A stretch of 64,000 nucleotides of DNA from Desulfovibrio desulfuricans (lineage in GTDB: Bacteria > Desulfobacterota > Desulfovibrionia > Desulfovibrionales > Desulfovibrionaceae): contig NZ_JANFYZ010000005.1 of assembly GCF_024460775.1 (NCBI RefSeq), positions 186,001-250,000 on the forward strand, given 5' to 3'. Both the position numbers and the translations under genes were made by a program. The stretch's first letter is position 1. Each line of letters begins with the position of its first letter. The notes under the pieces are model-generated. The model ran no database searches. It was not told the DNA's origin and was given only the letters and a program-made list of their open reading frames with translations. Of the stretch, positions 48,969 to 58,556 are shown one piece after another.

Positions 48969-49388
48969 GTGCATGACCAATTTCCCACCCCTGATATTTG
49001 GATGCCGCACCGCGTGTCGTATGGAGAAACAGACACGATGGGCGTGCTTTATTATGCGGAATATCTGCATCTTTTCGAGCGGGCACGCAGCGAATACATT
49101 CGCCGTTGCGGCATGAGCTATGCGGAAGTTGAAAAGAAAGGCCTTATCCTGCCTGTGCGCGAGGCCCAGTGCCGTTACCGCTCATCCGCCCGCTATGATG
49201 ATCTTGTACTTGTGCGCGCTGGCATAGCCGAATGGGCGCGCGCATCCCTGCGCTTTGTATATGAGATACGGAACGAGGACAAGACGAGACTTCTGGCCAC
49301 GGGCATGACCCAGCACGCGCTGGTCAATCACGAAGGTCGCCCCGTTCCTGTGCCGGACTGGTTCCGTAATCTCACCTTTACGGAGTAA
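48969..49388 (+). CDS. YbgC-type acyl-CoA thioesterase
   Basis: The 139-aa hotdog-fold enzyme has HRVSYGETDTMGVLYYAEYLHLFERARSEYIR, the tyrosine-aspartate-containing motif of the 4-hydroxybenzoyl-CoA thioesterase/YbgC group. It hydrolyses short acyl-CoAs and is often linked to the Tol-Pal system elsewhere, though no tol genes are seen here. The start is a GTG at 48969, 7 nt after AAGGAG. It is divergent from mltA. Confidence 0.88.
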   Translation: MHDQFPTPDIWMPHRVSYGETDTMGVLYYAEYLHLFERARSEYIRRCGMSYAEVEKKGLILPVREAQCRYRSSARYDDLVLVRAGIAEWARASLRFVYEIRNEDKTRLLATGMTQHALVNHEGRPVPVPDWFRNLTFTE

Positions 49389-49504
49389 CCGCCAGCTCTC
49401 TCCCCTGCCTGCGATGATGCCGCGTTATTCCACCGCATTTATGCCAGCGTGATCTGCCGCCGCAAAACCACATGCGGCGGCAGAAAAATATTTTGTCCAG
49501 GGCC

Positions 49505-50236
49505 TTAACGGTGCCTGCTCCCGGTGGGTCCGGGATTGGCTCGCAACTGCTTGCGCGCGGCACGGGCATCCTCCAGCCGCCGCAGCCTTTCGAGACGGCC
49601 CTCCTCCTCGTCATGCCGCACCACAGGCGGTCGCTTCTGCCGCACAGGTCGCGCGCTGCTGAAACGCCGCGCAAGATGCGGCAATTCAGGGGGCACATCG
49701 GCTGCGGGATCCCCAAGGGGGCAATACGGGGCGCTTGTGCTCTCACCTCCGCCAAGATGCATGGCCAGCCTGGCGCTGAGCGCGCGCATGAGCGGTACAA
49801 GGTCTGTATATTCCTCATTCAGGCCCAAACCGTTCAGGTGCCACCGCCCATGCCCATGGACCACCTTGCGCACCCCTTTAAGCTCCCGCTCGCGCATGTT
49901 CAGACTGATGCGCACCTCGCCCTCGGGCAAGTGCAGCACAAGGGCCTCGCCCCGCGCTTCGCCCTGCCCCTGGGCGAGAGACTCAAGCCGCATGCCGGGC
50001 GGATTGCCCGCCAGCCGCAAAAGGTCTTCCAGTCCGGCGCGGGCTACGCGCAGGTGTTCGCTGGAAGCCATATTTTTTTGATCTTCCTGAATTTTTTCTT
50101 CCATCTGGCGAATGCGCTCAAGGCATTGGGCGCGCTCATCCTCTAGCGTGGTCAAACCACGCTTCATCAGGCGCACGCAAAAAACCACAGCCGCCAAAAA
50201 AACCGCACCAGCGCCGGCCCATTCCCATAGCGCCAT
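49505..50236 (-). CDS. Membrane-anchored coiled-coil protein, 243 aa
   Basis: An N-terminal membrane segment (WEWAGAGAVFLAAVVFCVRLM) leads into a coiled coil (DERAQCLERIRQMEEKIQEDQKNM). A beta-rich domain (GEALVLHLPEGEVRISLNMRERELKGVRKVVHGHG) follows, with a Pro/Arg-rich tail. The architecture suggests a cytoplasmic protein tethered to the inner membrane. No family recognised. I use the Met at 50236; 13 further codons upstream are open but lack a ribosome site. Confidence 0.65.
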   Translation of the reverse strand: MALWEWAGAGAVFLAAVVFCVRLMKRGLTTLEDERAQCLERIRQMEEKIQEDQKNMASSEHLRVARAGLEDLLRLAGNPPGMRLESLAQGQGEARGEALVLHLPEGEVRISLNMRERELKGVRKVVHGHGRWHLNGLGLNEEYTDLVPLMRALSARLAMHLGGGESTSAPYCPLGDPAADVPPELPHLARRFSSARPVRQKRPPVVRHDEEEGRLERLRRLEDARAARKQLRANPGPTGSRHR

Positions 50237-50459
50237 GGTCGCTCCCTCCGCCTGCTCCAATATATATCCGACCAACTGTCACAGCGGCGGCCTCTGCTGT
50301 CAAGCGTTAAGCCTTACATTAAAAGTCGCGGCCTCTTTCCTTTTTTGCGACAAGCCTGTAACGTGGGAACCAATAGCAGATGGAAGACTTGTTCCTTTCC
50401 CTAGTTTCGTTCACCAGGCCGCCAAGGGCGCGCCATATCGCTTACGAAGGGAGAAAACC

Positions 50460-52523
50460 ATGCCTACTCCACTGGAAATGCAACGCACCTTCGCCATCGT
50501 CGGAACCGGCGGTTGCGGCAAAACATCCCTGGCAGAGATGCTTCTCTATAAGGCCGGGGCGGTGAATCGCCTGGGGGCTGTAGAAGACGGCACCACATGC
50601 CTTGACTACGAACCCGAAGAAACCCGCCGACGCGGCTCCGTTCAACCCTCCTGCGCCACATATCTCTGGAATAAAAACCGCCATTTCCTTCTGGATATCC
50701 CCGGTGACGGCAACTTTACAGGCGACATGGAATGCCTGCTCAAAGGCGTGGACAGCGTTGTTTTTGTGCTGGACGCCGTGGACGGCGTGCGCCCCCTTGC
50801 CAAAAAATTCTGGAATCTGGTCCGCGCAGCCGGATTGCCCTCCATTATAGTGGTCAACAAGGTTGACCGCGACCGCGCCGATTTTCAGATGGCCCTGGAC
50901 GGGCTCTCCGGCCTGAACGTCAAGCCCGTTGTGCTGCAATTGCCCATTCGCCAGGGCGAATCCTTTGTGGGTGTTGCCGATGTGCTGACGGGCAAGGCCC
51001 GCATGTTTGGCGAAAACGGCGCAGCCGCAGAGGCTGAAATCCCCGCTGCCCTGGCTGACGATGTCAGCCTGCTGCGCGATGTGACCATAGAAAATATCGC
51101 AGAAAGCGATGAAGAACTCATGGAAAAGTATCTGGAAGAAGGCATTCTTTCAGAAGATGACCTCAAAACCGGCCTGCGCTCGGGCGTGCTCAAGGGTGAG
51201 CTTACGCCGGTGCTGGCCTGCTCGGCTCTTGAAAACAAGGGCGGCGAATCAGTGCTGGCCGCCATTGAAGCCCTGCTGCCCTCGCCCCTTGATCGCCCGC
51301 CTTTTGCTGGCCGCGATGGCGCAGAACGCGCCGCTGACCCGGATGGGCCGGTGGCCTGCTTTGTTTTCAAAACCCTGGCCGATCCTTTTTCGGGGCAGCT
51401 TTCCCTTTTGCGGATTCTTTCCGGCACCATCAACGGTGATGCCACGCTGAAAAACTCCCGCACGGAAGAAAACGAACGTCTTGGCAACCTACTGTACATT
51501 CAGGGTAAAACGCAGACTCCCTGCAAAGAGCCCATTGGCCCCGGCACCATCGTGGCCGTTGCCAAGCTCAAGAACACCCGCACGGGCGACACCCTCTGCG
51601 ATGAAAAAGCCCCCTTTGCCCTGCAAATGCCCACCCTGCCCCCGCAGCTCATTACCTACGCCCTCGCCCCCAAGGAAAAAGGCGAGGAAGACAAGGTCTA
51701 CGCCGCCATGCAGCGGCTGCTGGACGAAGACATCACCCTGCGTCTGGGACGCGATGAAGAAACCGGCGACATCCTGCTTTCCGGCATGGGGCAGTTGCAT
51801 ATCGAGCTTTCGGTCGAAAAGGCCAAACGCCGCTTCAAGGTGGATATCGTACTCAAAACGCCCAAGGTTCCCTACCGCGAAACCGTGCGCGGCAAATGCC
51901 AGGTGCAGGGCCGCCACAAAAAGCAGTCCGGCGGGCGTGGTCAGTTTGGCGACTGCTGGATTGAAATGGAAGGCCTGCCGCGCGGCTCCGGCTATGTGTT
52001 TGAAGACGCCATCGTGGGCGGCGTTATCCCCCGCCAGTATGTTCCCGCCATCGACAAGGGCGTTCAGGAAGCCGCCGCGCGCGGATTTTTGGCCGGATGC
52101 CAGGTGGTGGACTTCCGAGTCAAGGTCTACGATGGCAGCTACCACACGGTAGACTCGTCAGAAATGGCCTTCAAGGTGGCTGGCTCCATTGCTTTCAAAA
52201 AGGCCATGGAAGGGCTCAAGCCCGTGCTGCTCGAACCCATTGTACTGCTCACCGTTTCCGTGCCCGATGAAAGCATGGGCGATGTCATCGGCGACCTTTC
52301 CTCCCGCCGGGGCAAGGTGCTGGGTTCGGATTCGCAGGGCGGCAGCACGGAAATCAAGGCCCACGTGCCCATGAGCGAAGTGCTGCGCTACGCGCCCGAC
52401 CTGCGCTCCATGACCGGTGGACAGGGATTCTTCACCATGGAATTTGCCCATTATGAAGAAGCCCCGCAACCCGTGGCGGAAAAGGTCATTGCCGAGCACC
52501 AGAAGCACAAGGCTGCCGAATAA
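50460..52523 (+). CDS. EF-G-like translational GTPase paralogue
   Basis: The 687-aa protein has EF-G domain order: G1 GTGGCGKTS, G3 DIPGDGNF, G4 NKVD, domain II (VACFVFKTLADPFSGQLSLLRILSG), III (LGRDEETGDILLSGMGQLHIELSVEKAKRRF), IV (VQGRHKKQSGGRGQFGDCWIE) and V. The catalytic His of the usual DTPGH motif is replaced by Asp, and G1 is degenerate, as in the second EF-G group found in many bacteria. It is likely a ribosome-associated paralogue, not the main EF-G. GGGAG lies before ATG 50460. Confidence 0.88.
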   Translation: MPTPLEMQRTFAIVGTGGCGKTSLAEMLLYKAGAVNRLGAVEDGTTCLDYEPEETRRRGSVQPSCATYLWNKNRHFLLDIPGDGNFTGDMECLLKGVDSVVFVLDAVDGVRPLAKKFWNLVRAAGLPSIIVVNKVDRDRADFQMALDGLSGLNVKPVVLQLPIRQGESFVGVADVLTGKARMFGENGAAAEAEIPAALADDVSLLRDVTIENIAESDEELMEKYLEEGILSEDDLKTGLRSGVLKGELTPVLACSALENKGGESVLAAIEALLPSPLDRPPFAGRDGAERAADPDGPVACFVFKTLADPFSGQLSLLRILSGTINGDATLKNSRTEENERLGNLLYIQGKTQTPCKEPIGPGTIVAVAKLKNTRTGDTLCDEKAPFALQMPTLPPQLITYALAPKEKGEEDKVYAAMQRLLDEDITLRLGRDEETGDILLSGMGQLHIELSVEKAKRRFKVDIVLKTPKVPYRETVRGKCQVQGRHKKQSGGRGQFGDCWIEMEGLPRGSGYVFEDAIVGGVIPRQYVPAIDKGVQEAAARGFLAGCQVVDFRVKVYDGSYHTVDSSEMAFKVAGSIAFKKAMEGLKPVLLEPIVLLTVSVPDESMGDVIGDLSSRRGKVLGSDSQGGSTEIKAHVPMSEVLRYAPDLRSMTGGQGFFTMEFAHYEEAPQPVAEKVIAEHQKHKAAE

Positions 52524-52564
52524 CCACTGGGGTGGGGCAGACCACCTCTTCCTCTTATAGATGA

Positions 52565-52598
52565 CAAACCGGCTGTTTTCTGTAAAACAGCCGGTTTG
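52565..52598 (+). terminator. Strong terminator after the EF-G-like gene
   Basis: CAAACCGGCTGTTTT and AAAACAGCCGGTTTG form a 15-bp perfect stem around CTGT. It lies 41 bp after the stop codon. Confidence 0.8.
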
Positions 52599-52634
52599 CG
52601 CGTCTTTGCCGCAAACAGCAAAATACGAAAAATC

Positions 52635-53471
52635 ATGGAACGACCGCTTACAATACTCTGCACCCCCCTGCCCGATGGCTCCATTATAGAGCTGGACGGC
52701 TGGCGGCGTGCCCTTGAAGCGGCGCTGGAACCGTGGCTGGACGACAGGCAGCTTGCCCATGTGCGCCGCTTTGGCCGCTCGCCCAACGGGCAGGCCGAGA
52801 CGCCGGAGGCGCAGCAGAACGTACTGCGGGCGGCTCTGTCGCGGCTGCTCGCGCGCGCCCAACTGGTGACGCATGCCGCGCAGCAGGCCAAGGCACCGTT
52901 CTCAACCGCAACGGGGCCGCTGCCGCACCTGGGCATGGATACTCAGGGCCGTCCCCTGCTCCCCGGTTGGCATGCGGCCTTCAGCCACAGCGGCGAGGCG
53001 GCCTTTTGCGCCCTTTGCCCTGGGCCAGCAGATGCAGAGCTGGCCTCTCATGCCATGCCCCCGCACGCGCTGGATGCCGAATCGTTGCTTTCCCTGCCGC
53101 CTGCCCCCAATGCCTTTGCCCCGTCAGAATTGCCCCGGCGCGAGACCGGCTTTTCACAGCAGAGCATCAACCGCGAAGCCCTGCGCCGCTGGACAATCAA
53201 GGAGGCGCTGCTCAAGGCATCCGGTCTGGGGCTGGGCATGGATCCTGCCAGGGTTCCCACAGGCGGTTTCGGGCAAAGGGCCGGGATCTGGCACGGGCCC
53301 ATGGGCGTATTTTACTGGCGCAGTCTGCCCAGCCCCGGCCACTGGCTGAGCGTTGCACAGCAGGTGAGCGCCAAAACAGCCTTTCCACCAGAATTTTTTC
53401 GACCACTGGTGCTCCGCCAGAGCCCGACTACCCTGCTGCGCGCCCTTTCCGCCTTACGCCCGCGCGTCTAA
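52635..53471 (+). CDS. 4'-phosphopantetheinyl transferase, Sfp type
   Basis: The 278-aa protein has GRPLLPGWHAAFSHSGEAAFCAL (beta strand with the conserved His/Ser) and RRWTIKEALLKASGLGLG, the WxxKEAxxKxxG signature binding Mg and CoA. It attaches phosphopantetheine to acyl- or peptidyl-carrier proteins. It is somewhat longer than the usual 220-240 aa because of an inserted Pro/Ala-rich loop between the motifs (about residues 130-175). Start chosen at ATG 52635; an earlier in-frame start lies within the terminator. Confidence 0.85.
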   Translation: MERPLTILCTPLPDGSIIELDGWRRALEAALEPWLDDRQLAHVRRFGRSPNGQAETPEAQQNVLRAALSRLLARAQLVTHAAQQAKAPFSTATGPLPHLGMDTQGRPLLPGWHAAFSHSGEAAFCALCPGPADAELASHAMPPHALDAESLLSLPPAPNAFAPSELPRRETGFSQQSINREALRRWTIKEALLKASGLGLGMDPARVPTGGFGQRAGIWHGPMGVFYWRSLPSPGHWLSVAQQVSAKTAFPPEFFRPLVLRQSPTTLLRALSALRPRV

Positions 53472-53526
53472 GCGCCCCGGCAGACATTTTCTTGCAAGGC
53501 GAACGTTTTTACGGCACTCTCCGCCC

Positions 53527-54834
53527 ATGCCGCGTTTTCACCTTGTCACGCTTTTTCCCGAATTTTTCGAGTCGCCCCTGTCCACCGCCCTCATGGGCCG
53601 TGCGCGGGAGGCTGGCATTGTGGAATGCAGCTTTCATGATCCCCGGCAGTTCAGCACCGACAAGCACCGCCACGTGGACGACCGCCCCTACGGCGGCGGC
53701 CCCGGCATGGTCATGCAGGGCGAGCCTCTGGCCCGTGCCCTGCGCTCCATTGAGCGACCAGGCCGGATGCTGTTCATGGCCCCCGGCGGCCGCCCGCTGA
53801 CGCAGGACATGGTGCGCGACCTTGCCCACGAGGAAGACCTGACCATTGTTTGCGGCAGGTACGAAGGCATTGACGCACGGCTGTTGCAGCTTTTTCCGCT
53901 TGAACCTGTGAGCGTGGGTGATATTGTACTCAACGGCGGCGAAAGCGCGGCTCTTTCCGTGCTGGAGGCCGTGGCCCGACTCATGCCCGGCTTTATGGGC
54001 AAGGAAGAATCCGGCGACGATGAAAGTTTTTCTCACGGATTACTGGAATATCCGCACTACACGCGGCCAGAATCCCTGGAAGGCCTGTCGGTTCCCGAGG
54101 TGCTGCAAAGCGGCGACCATGCCCGCATTGCCCAGTGGCGCAGGCAGGAATCCGTGCGCGCCACCTTGCGCATGCGCCCGGAAATGTTGAATGAAGCGCC
54201 GCTCTACCGCGAAGACGTGCAAACGCTGGCTGAAACCCCGCGTGACAGGCCCGGACGCAACCTTTCGTTCTGCCTTGTTCACTACCCGGTTTCCCTTGGG
54301 CCAAAAAAAATCGGCGCTTCCTCTTTGACAAATCTGGACATACACGATATAGCCCGAATTTCCCGCAGCTATGCGATGGGTTCCTTTTATCCGGTGACCC
54401 CTCTTCGCGACCAGTTGCGGGTGCTGGAAGAAATTTTGCGTCACTGGACGCGGGGGCCGGGCGGTACAGGAAACGCCGACCGCGCTCAGGCCCTCGGCCT
54501 GGTGCAACCCGCGACTTCGCTTGAAGAAGCGGTGGCGCATATGACCGCGCAGCATGGAACGCGACCCAGACTGGTGGCTAGTTCTGCCGTCTGGCCTGCC
54601 AAGGGCAAGGCATCCCAACCGGGACGCATGCCCATGACTCCGCGTGACGTGCGGCGCTGGTGCGACCAGGGGCCGGTTATGCTCTGCCTGGGCACGGCGC
54701 AAGGGCTTGCGCCGGAGGTGCTCGAACAGTGCGAAGGCACTCTGAGGCCGGTGCGTTTTTTGGGCTACAACCATCTTTCGGTGCGCAGCGCGGCCGCCAT
54801 TCTGGCCGACAGGATATTAGGCGACTACTACTGA
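53527..54834 (+). CDS. trmD: TrmD tRNA (guanine-37-N1)-methyltransferase with C-terminal second methyltransferase domain
   Basis: Residues 1 to about 225 are TrmD: FHLVTLFPEFFESPL, DRPYGGGPGMVMQ, VCGRYEGIDAR, SVGDIVLNGGESAALSVLEAVARL, ending LLEYPHYTRPESLEGLSVPEVL. After a linker, residues about 245-435 form a second SAM-dependent SPOUT-like domain (FCLVHYPVSL; SLTNLDIHDIARISRSYAMGSFYPVTPL; VMLCLGTAQGLAPEVLE). The fusion is typical of Desulfovibrionaceae; the second activity is not established. It lies directly before rplS, the common bacterial order. Confidence 0.93.
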   Translation: MPRFHLVTLFPEFFESPLSTALMGRAREAGIVECSFHDPRQFSTDKHRHVDDRPYGGGPGMVMQGEPLARALRSIERPGRMLFMAPGGRPLTQDMVRDLAHEEDLTIVCGRYEGIDARLLQLFPLEPVSVGDIVLNGGESAALSVLEAVARLMPGFMGKEESGDDESFSHGLLEYPHYTRPESLEGLSVPEVLQSGDHARIAQWRRQESVRATLRMRPEMLNEAPLYREDVQTLAETPRDRPGRNLSFCLVHYPVSLGPKKIGASSLTNLDIHDIARISRSYAMGSFYPVTPLRDQLRVLEEILRHWTRGPGGTGNADRAQALGLVQPATSLEEAVAHMTAQHGTRPRLVASSAVWPAKGKASQPGRMPMTPRDVRRWCDQGPVMLCLGTAQGLAPEVLEQCEGTLRPVRFLGYNHLSVRSAAAILADRILGDYY

Positions 54835-54912
54835 CGCAACACGGCGGCCTGAGCGCATCGGCGCCGCTTTGCAACGACGCAACAATCCGCCCGGATTTGC
54901 AAGGAGTTCACG

Positions 54913-55260
54913 ATGGACATCATCAGGAAAATTGAACTGGAAAACCAGCGCATGGATCTTCCCGCGTTTCGCTCCGGCGACACGGTGAAAGTGCACCTGC
55001 GCATTGTGGAAGGCGAAAAAGAACGTATCCAGGTCTTCCAGGGTAACGTTATCCGCATCAAGCGCGGCACCACCAGCGCCACCTTTACGGTGCGCAAGGT
55101 TTCCGACGGCGTGGGCGTGGAACGTATTTTCCCGCTCAACTCGCCCTTTATCGACCGCGTTGAGCTGATCACGCAGGGCCGCGTGCGCCGCAGCCGCCTG
55201 TACTACCTGCGTGCCCTCAAGGGCAAAGCCGCGCGCATCAAGCCGCGTGGCCGCTTCTGA
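54913..55260 (+). CDS. rplS: Ribosomal protein L19
   Basis: The 115-aa protein matches L19 end to end: [42 protein letters not shown], then [21 protein letters not shown] and [19 protein letters not shown]. It sits at the 30S-50S interface. AAGGAG is 7 nt before ATG 54913. trmD precedes it by 78 bp. Confidence 0.97.
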   Translation: MDIIRKIELENQRMDLPAFRSGDTVKVHLRIVEGEKERIQVFQGNVIRIKRGTTSATFTVRKVSDGVGVERIFPLNSPFIDRVELITQGRVRRSRLYYLRALKGKAARIKPRGRF

Positions 55261-55419
55261 TCCTTTTTTAGGCATCAGAATCGCAGCGAGCGTTTTTACG
55301 GCGCGCCAGGGCATGCAGGCAACTGCAAAACCCCTGGCGCGCTGTTCGCGCGTCTTTAGAACACTAGCACCTGAAATGCTCGCGTACGGTAGGCAAAGCC
55401 TGCCTGTTCGCATTTCATG

Positions 55420-55445
55420 GCAAGGATTTTCAGAAAAATCCTTGC
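55420..55445 (+). terminator. Terminator-like hairpin after rplS
   Basis: GCAAGGATTTT pairs with AAAATCCTTGC around CAGA. It is 160 bp after the rplS stop; a short T-rich stretch also follows the stop directly. Confidence 0.6.
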
Positions 55446-55547
55446 AGAGCAGTTAACTCATTTCATTCGTAAACGGCTTTAAACCGACGCGCTGACCATC
55501 ACGCATTGACCATGGGATCGCGGCCATTGCTGCGCAGCGGAGAAATC

Positions 55548-56321
55548 ATGGGCAGAAAAGCAACGAGCCGCCCGGCAAAGCCGCGCAACCAGCAGGCACA
55601 GGCGAGCCTTGTCCAGATGGTGAGCACCTCGAGCGCCCCGCTGCCTCAGGATGATTCTTCCCTTTTGCAGGCAAACAGCCAGACCGTCCCGCAAATTTTT
55701 ACCGCTGGCATAGACGAGGCCGGTCGCGGTTGTCTGGCCGGGCCGGTAGTAGCCGCTGCGGTCATATTGCCGGAGTGCTACGACCTGCCGGGCCTCAACG
55801 ATTCCAAGGCATGCAGCGCCAAAACCCGCGAAATGCTCGCCCCGCGCATACGTCAGTGCGCAGTAGCCTGGGGGCTGGGCGTGGTGTGGCCCGCCCGCAT
55901 TGACGCCATCAATATTTTGCAGGCTACCTTTGAAGCCATGAGCAGGGCCGTGCGCTGCCTGCGGTGCGCGCCAGCGCATCTGCTCATTGACGGCAACAAA
56001 ACCGTGCCCGGCGAGGTTTTTGCCTTCCACTGGCGCAAGGGGCACACAGCCCCCCTGCCCTCGCAGTGCTGCATTATTGGCGGCGACGCCAGCGAACCTG
56101 CCATTTCCGCCGCGTCCATCCTTGCCAAAACTTACAGGGACAAGCTCATGACCCGGCTGGGAAAACGCTGGCCCGGTTATGGGTTTGAAGCGCACAAAGG
56201 CTACGGCACAGAGGATCATTACGAAGCCTTGCGCCGCCTTGGCCCCTGCCCCCAGCACCGCTTGACCTTTCGCGGCGTTTTGCCCGAAAAGCCCAGCCCG
56301 CAGCAGGGCAGCCTGTTGTGA
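55548..56321 (+). CDS. rnhB: Ribonuclease HII
   Basis: The 257-aa enzyme removes ribonucleotides and RNA primers from DNA. It has [22 protein letters not shown] with the first catalytic acidic pair, [11 protein letters not shown], and [20 protein letters not shown] with the third Asp. An N-terminal extension of about 50 polar residues precedes the core. I use ATG 55548, with GGAGA 5 nt upstream. It overlaps the yraN gene by four bases. Confidence 0.93.
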   Translation: MGRKATSRPAKPRNQQAQASLVQMVSTSSAPLPQDDSSLLQANSQTVPQIFTAGIDEAGRGCLAGPVVAAAVILPECYDLPGLNDSKACSAKTREMLAPRIRQCAVAWGLGVVWPARIDAINILQATFEAMSRAVRCLRCAPAHLLIDGNKTVPGEVFAFHWRKGHTAPLPSQCCIIGGDASEPAISAASILAKTYRDKLMTRLGKRWPGYGFEAHKGYGTEDHYEALRRLGPCPQHRLTFRGVLPEKPSPQQGSLL

Positions 56322-56773
56322 CGCCGCGCTGGCTGCAAACACTTTTTGGCGGCAAGGATGAACAAGCCGCCGCCCCGGCCCATCTGAACCTTGGGCGCAA
56401 AGGCGAGGAAGCCGCCCGCAAGCTGCTGCAACGCAACGGCATGGAACTGCTGGACTGTAACTGGCGCAGCGGCAGGCTTGAACTCGATATTGTCTGCCGC
56501 GATGGCGACACCGTTGTTTTTGTCGAAGTAAAAACCCGCAGCGGTTCAACCTACGGCGGCCCCGCCGCCGCACTGACCCCTGCCAAGCAGCGTACCCTGT
56601 GCCGGGCGGCCAGGGCGTGGCTTGCGGCCCACGATGCATGGAGCAGCCCCTGCCGGTTTGATGTGGTCTGCATTGTGCGCGAGGGCGATACCCTGCACCT
56701 GGAGCACTGCCGCCATGCCTTTGAATGCGAACCGTCTGTGGATAGTGGCAACGCCACTTGGCAACCCTGGTGA
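56318..56773 (+). CDS. YraN-type UPF0102 endonuclease-like protein
   Basis: The 151-aa protein has [25 protein letters not shown], then [25 protein letters not shown], the PD-(D/E)XK fold with Glu, Asp and EVK residues of the family. A role as a Holliday-junction-type or recombination nuclease is suspected but unproven. It starts with GTG overlapping the rnhB stop, and rnhB-yraN-rsmI is a common arrangement. Confidence 0.88.
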   Translation: MTPRWLQTLFGGKDEQAAAPAHLNLGRKGEEAARKLLQRNGMELLDCNWRSGRLELDIVCRDGDTVVFVEVKTRSGSTYGGPAAALTPAKQRTLCRAARAWLAAHDAWSSPCRFDVVCIVREGDTLHLEHCRHAFECEPSVDSGNATWQPW

Positions 56774-57566
56774 TCTTTCGCCGCGAGCGCGCGAAGTGCT
56801 GGCCAGCGCCGATCTTGTGCTGGCAGAGGATACACGCCGCACTGCCCGCCTGTTGCGCGACTGCGGCATTGAAGCCCGTCGGCTGCTGAGTTTTTACGAT
56901 CACAACGAGGGCGAACGGCAGGAAGGCGTATTGCGCATGCTGCGTGAAGGCCAGACAGTTGCCCTTGTCTCCGATGCCGGAACGCCGCTGCTGGCGGACC
57001 CCGGCTACCGGCTGGTGCGGGCCTGCCGCAAGGAGGGCCTTGCCGTATCCCCCCTGCCGGGGCCTTCGGCTCCTGTGACGGCCCTTTCCGCCGCTGGCAT
57101 TCCCCCGCTGCCGCACAGTTTTCTGGGTTTTTTGCCGCGCGATGCCGCAGGGCGCGATGCCCTTTTTGCCGCCTTTGCCCATGTGCCGGGCGCACTCATT
57201 TTTTTTGAGCGCAAGGATCGCCTCAAGGAGAGCCTTGCCCAGGCCGCCCGCATTCTTGGCCCCCGCGAGGTGGCCGTGTGCCGGGAATTGACCAAGGAAC
57301 ACGAGGAATTTATAGTAGGTCGTCTGGAAGACAGCGAGATGCTGCCCGATGAACTGCTGGGCGAAATCACCGTGGTTGTCGGCCCTCCGGAGCAGGCAGA
57401 GCGCACCCCAAGGGAAGATGTGCTGCTGCTGGCGCAAGAGGAACTTGCTCAGGGCGGCAAACCCCGTCAGATTGCCCGCAGGGTGCAAGATGCCGTGCGC
57501 GGCTGGTCGGGCAAGGAAATTTACGCCCTGCTGACGGGTACAGAGCCAGCAGAGCCGGAAGCTTAG
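56715..57566 (+). CDS. rsmI: 16S rRNA (cytidine-1402-2'-O)-methyltransferase
   Basis: The 283-aa protein shows [40 protein letters not shown], then LVSDAGTPLLADPGYRLVRAC, PLPGPSAPVTALSAAGIP and FFERKDRLKESL, the RsmI hallmark order. It methylates the ribose of C1402 in the decoding centre. ATG 56715 lies inside the end of yraN (59-bp overlap in another frame) with GGAG upstream, indicating coupled translation. Confidence 0.93.
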   Translation: MPLNANRLWIVATPLGNPGDLSPRAREVLASADLVLAEDTRRTARLLRDCGIEARRLLSFYDHNEGERQEGVLRMLREGQTVALVSDAGTPLLADPGYRLVRACRKEGLAVSPLPGPSAPVTALSAAGIPPLPHSFLGFLPRDAAGRDALFAAFAHVPGALIFFERKDRLKESLAQAARILGPREVAVCRELTKEHEEFIVGRLEDSEMLPDELLGEITVVVGPPEQAERTPREDVLLLAQEELAQGGKPRQIARRVQDAVRGWSGKEIYALLTGTEPAEPEA

Positions 57567-57737
57567 GGGCTGTTCACTCCAGGGCTCTTTTGCCTCCTGC
57601 TTGCGTCAGGCCAGCAGTTGCGCATGCTGCGGAACCAGCTTGCGGCAGCAGATCGTGGCTGAGTGATCATAAGGCGGCGCTTTCCTTTTGAACGCGCCCT
57701 CGCTGCAACGGCCAAACCGGCATGCCACGGGGTTGCC

Positions 57738-58487
57738 ATGTATCCCACACGCGTTGTACTTGCCTGCCTCGCGCGCACAAGCTGCATCAATGCAGCCATG
57801 ACCGCCCGGGGGATGCAGCAGATAGGTTTGGCCTACGTGCTGGAACCTGCCCTGCGAGAGCTGTATCCCGAGCCGCAGGCCTTTGCCCGCGCCATGAGCC
57901 GTTACGCGGGACACAGCAACACCCATCCCTTCATGATTCCCCTTTTCGTGGGCATCCTGCTCTCGCTCGAACAGGCCATCGCCAAGGGGGCGCTGCCGGA
58001 GGGCGTGCTGAATTCCGTGCGCGAAACACTGGCCACAACCCTTTCCGCCCTGGGCGACTCATTTTTCAGCGGCACATTGCTGCCCCTGTGGTCGCTGCTC
58101 AGCATCAGCCTGCTGTTGGCTGGCTTTACCAACATGGCCATGCTGCTGGCGGTGATTCTGTTCGGCTCCCTGCTACTGTTCAGGGCCATCTGTTTTGTTT
58201 CCGGCCTGCGGTACGGGCTGACCACGCTCGCCCGCCTGCGCAAGCTCAACCTCATCAACTGGGTGGACAGGCTCAAGATGGTCAATGCGGCGCTGGCTGC
58301 CCTGGTCATCTGGCATCTGCCCATCAGCACCATGAAGCCCTTTCCCTGGACTGCCTATGCCATGGGCGCCGCAGCGGTGCTTGCCGCCGCATGGCTCGTA
58401 GGGCGAATGCGCCTGCCACGGCTGCTGCTTTGGGTTGTGACAACAGGAGCCCTTATTCTCGTGGACTTGGGCTTCATAGGCATGTAG
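57738..58487 (+). CDS. PTS mannose-family EIID component
   Basis: The 249-aa membrane protein has the IID N-terminus (LARTSCINAAMTARGMQQIGLAYVLEPALRELYP), AGHSNTHPFMIPLFVGILLSLEQ with family HTHP, and a C-terminal membrane region (LLWVVTTGALILVDLGFI). EIID with EIIC moves hexoses or other sugars. EIIA, EIIB and EIIC are not in this window and may lie elsewhere. An in-frame GTG at 57663 is a possible alternative start. HPr and EI follow. Confidence 0.85.
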   Translation: MYPTRVVLACLARTSCINAAMTARGMQQIGLAYVLEPALRELYPEPQAFARAMSRYAGHSNTHPFMIPLFVGILLSLEQAIAKGALPEGVLNSVRETLATTLSALGDSFFSGTLLPLWSLLSISLLLAGFTNMAMLLAVILFGSLLLFRAICFVSGLRYGLTTLARLRKLNLINWVDRLKMVNAALAALVIWHLPISTMKPFPWTAYAMGAAAVLAAAWLVGRMRLPRLLLWVVTTGALILVDLGFIGM

Positions 58488-58556
58488 AATATACGTGTTT
58501 TTCGGTAGTGGACACGCTTTGTCCCCCCTTGGCCGATAACACGCTCATAAGGTAAG

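Noticed and set aside
55479-57488. 669-aa open frame on the minus strand
   Set aside because: It is antisense to rnhB, yraN and rsmI, has no ribosome site and no recognisable domain.
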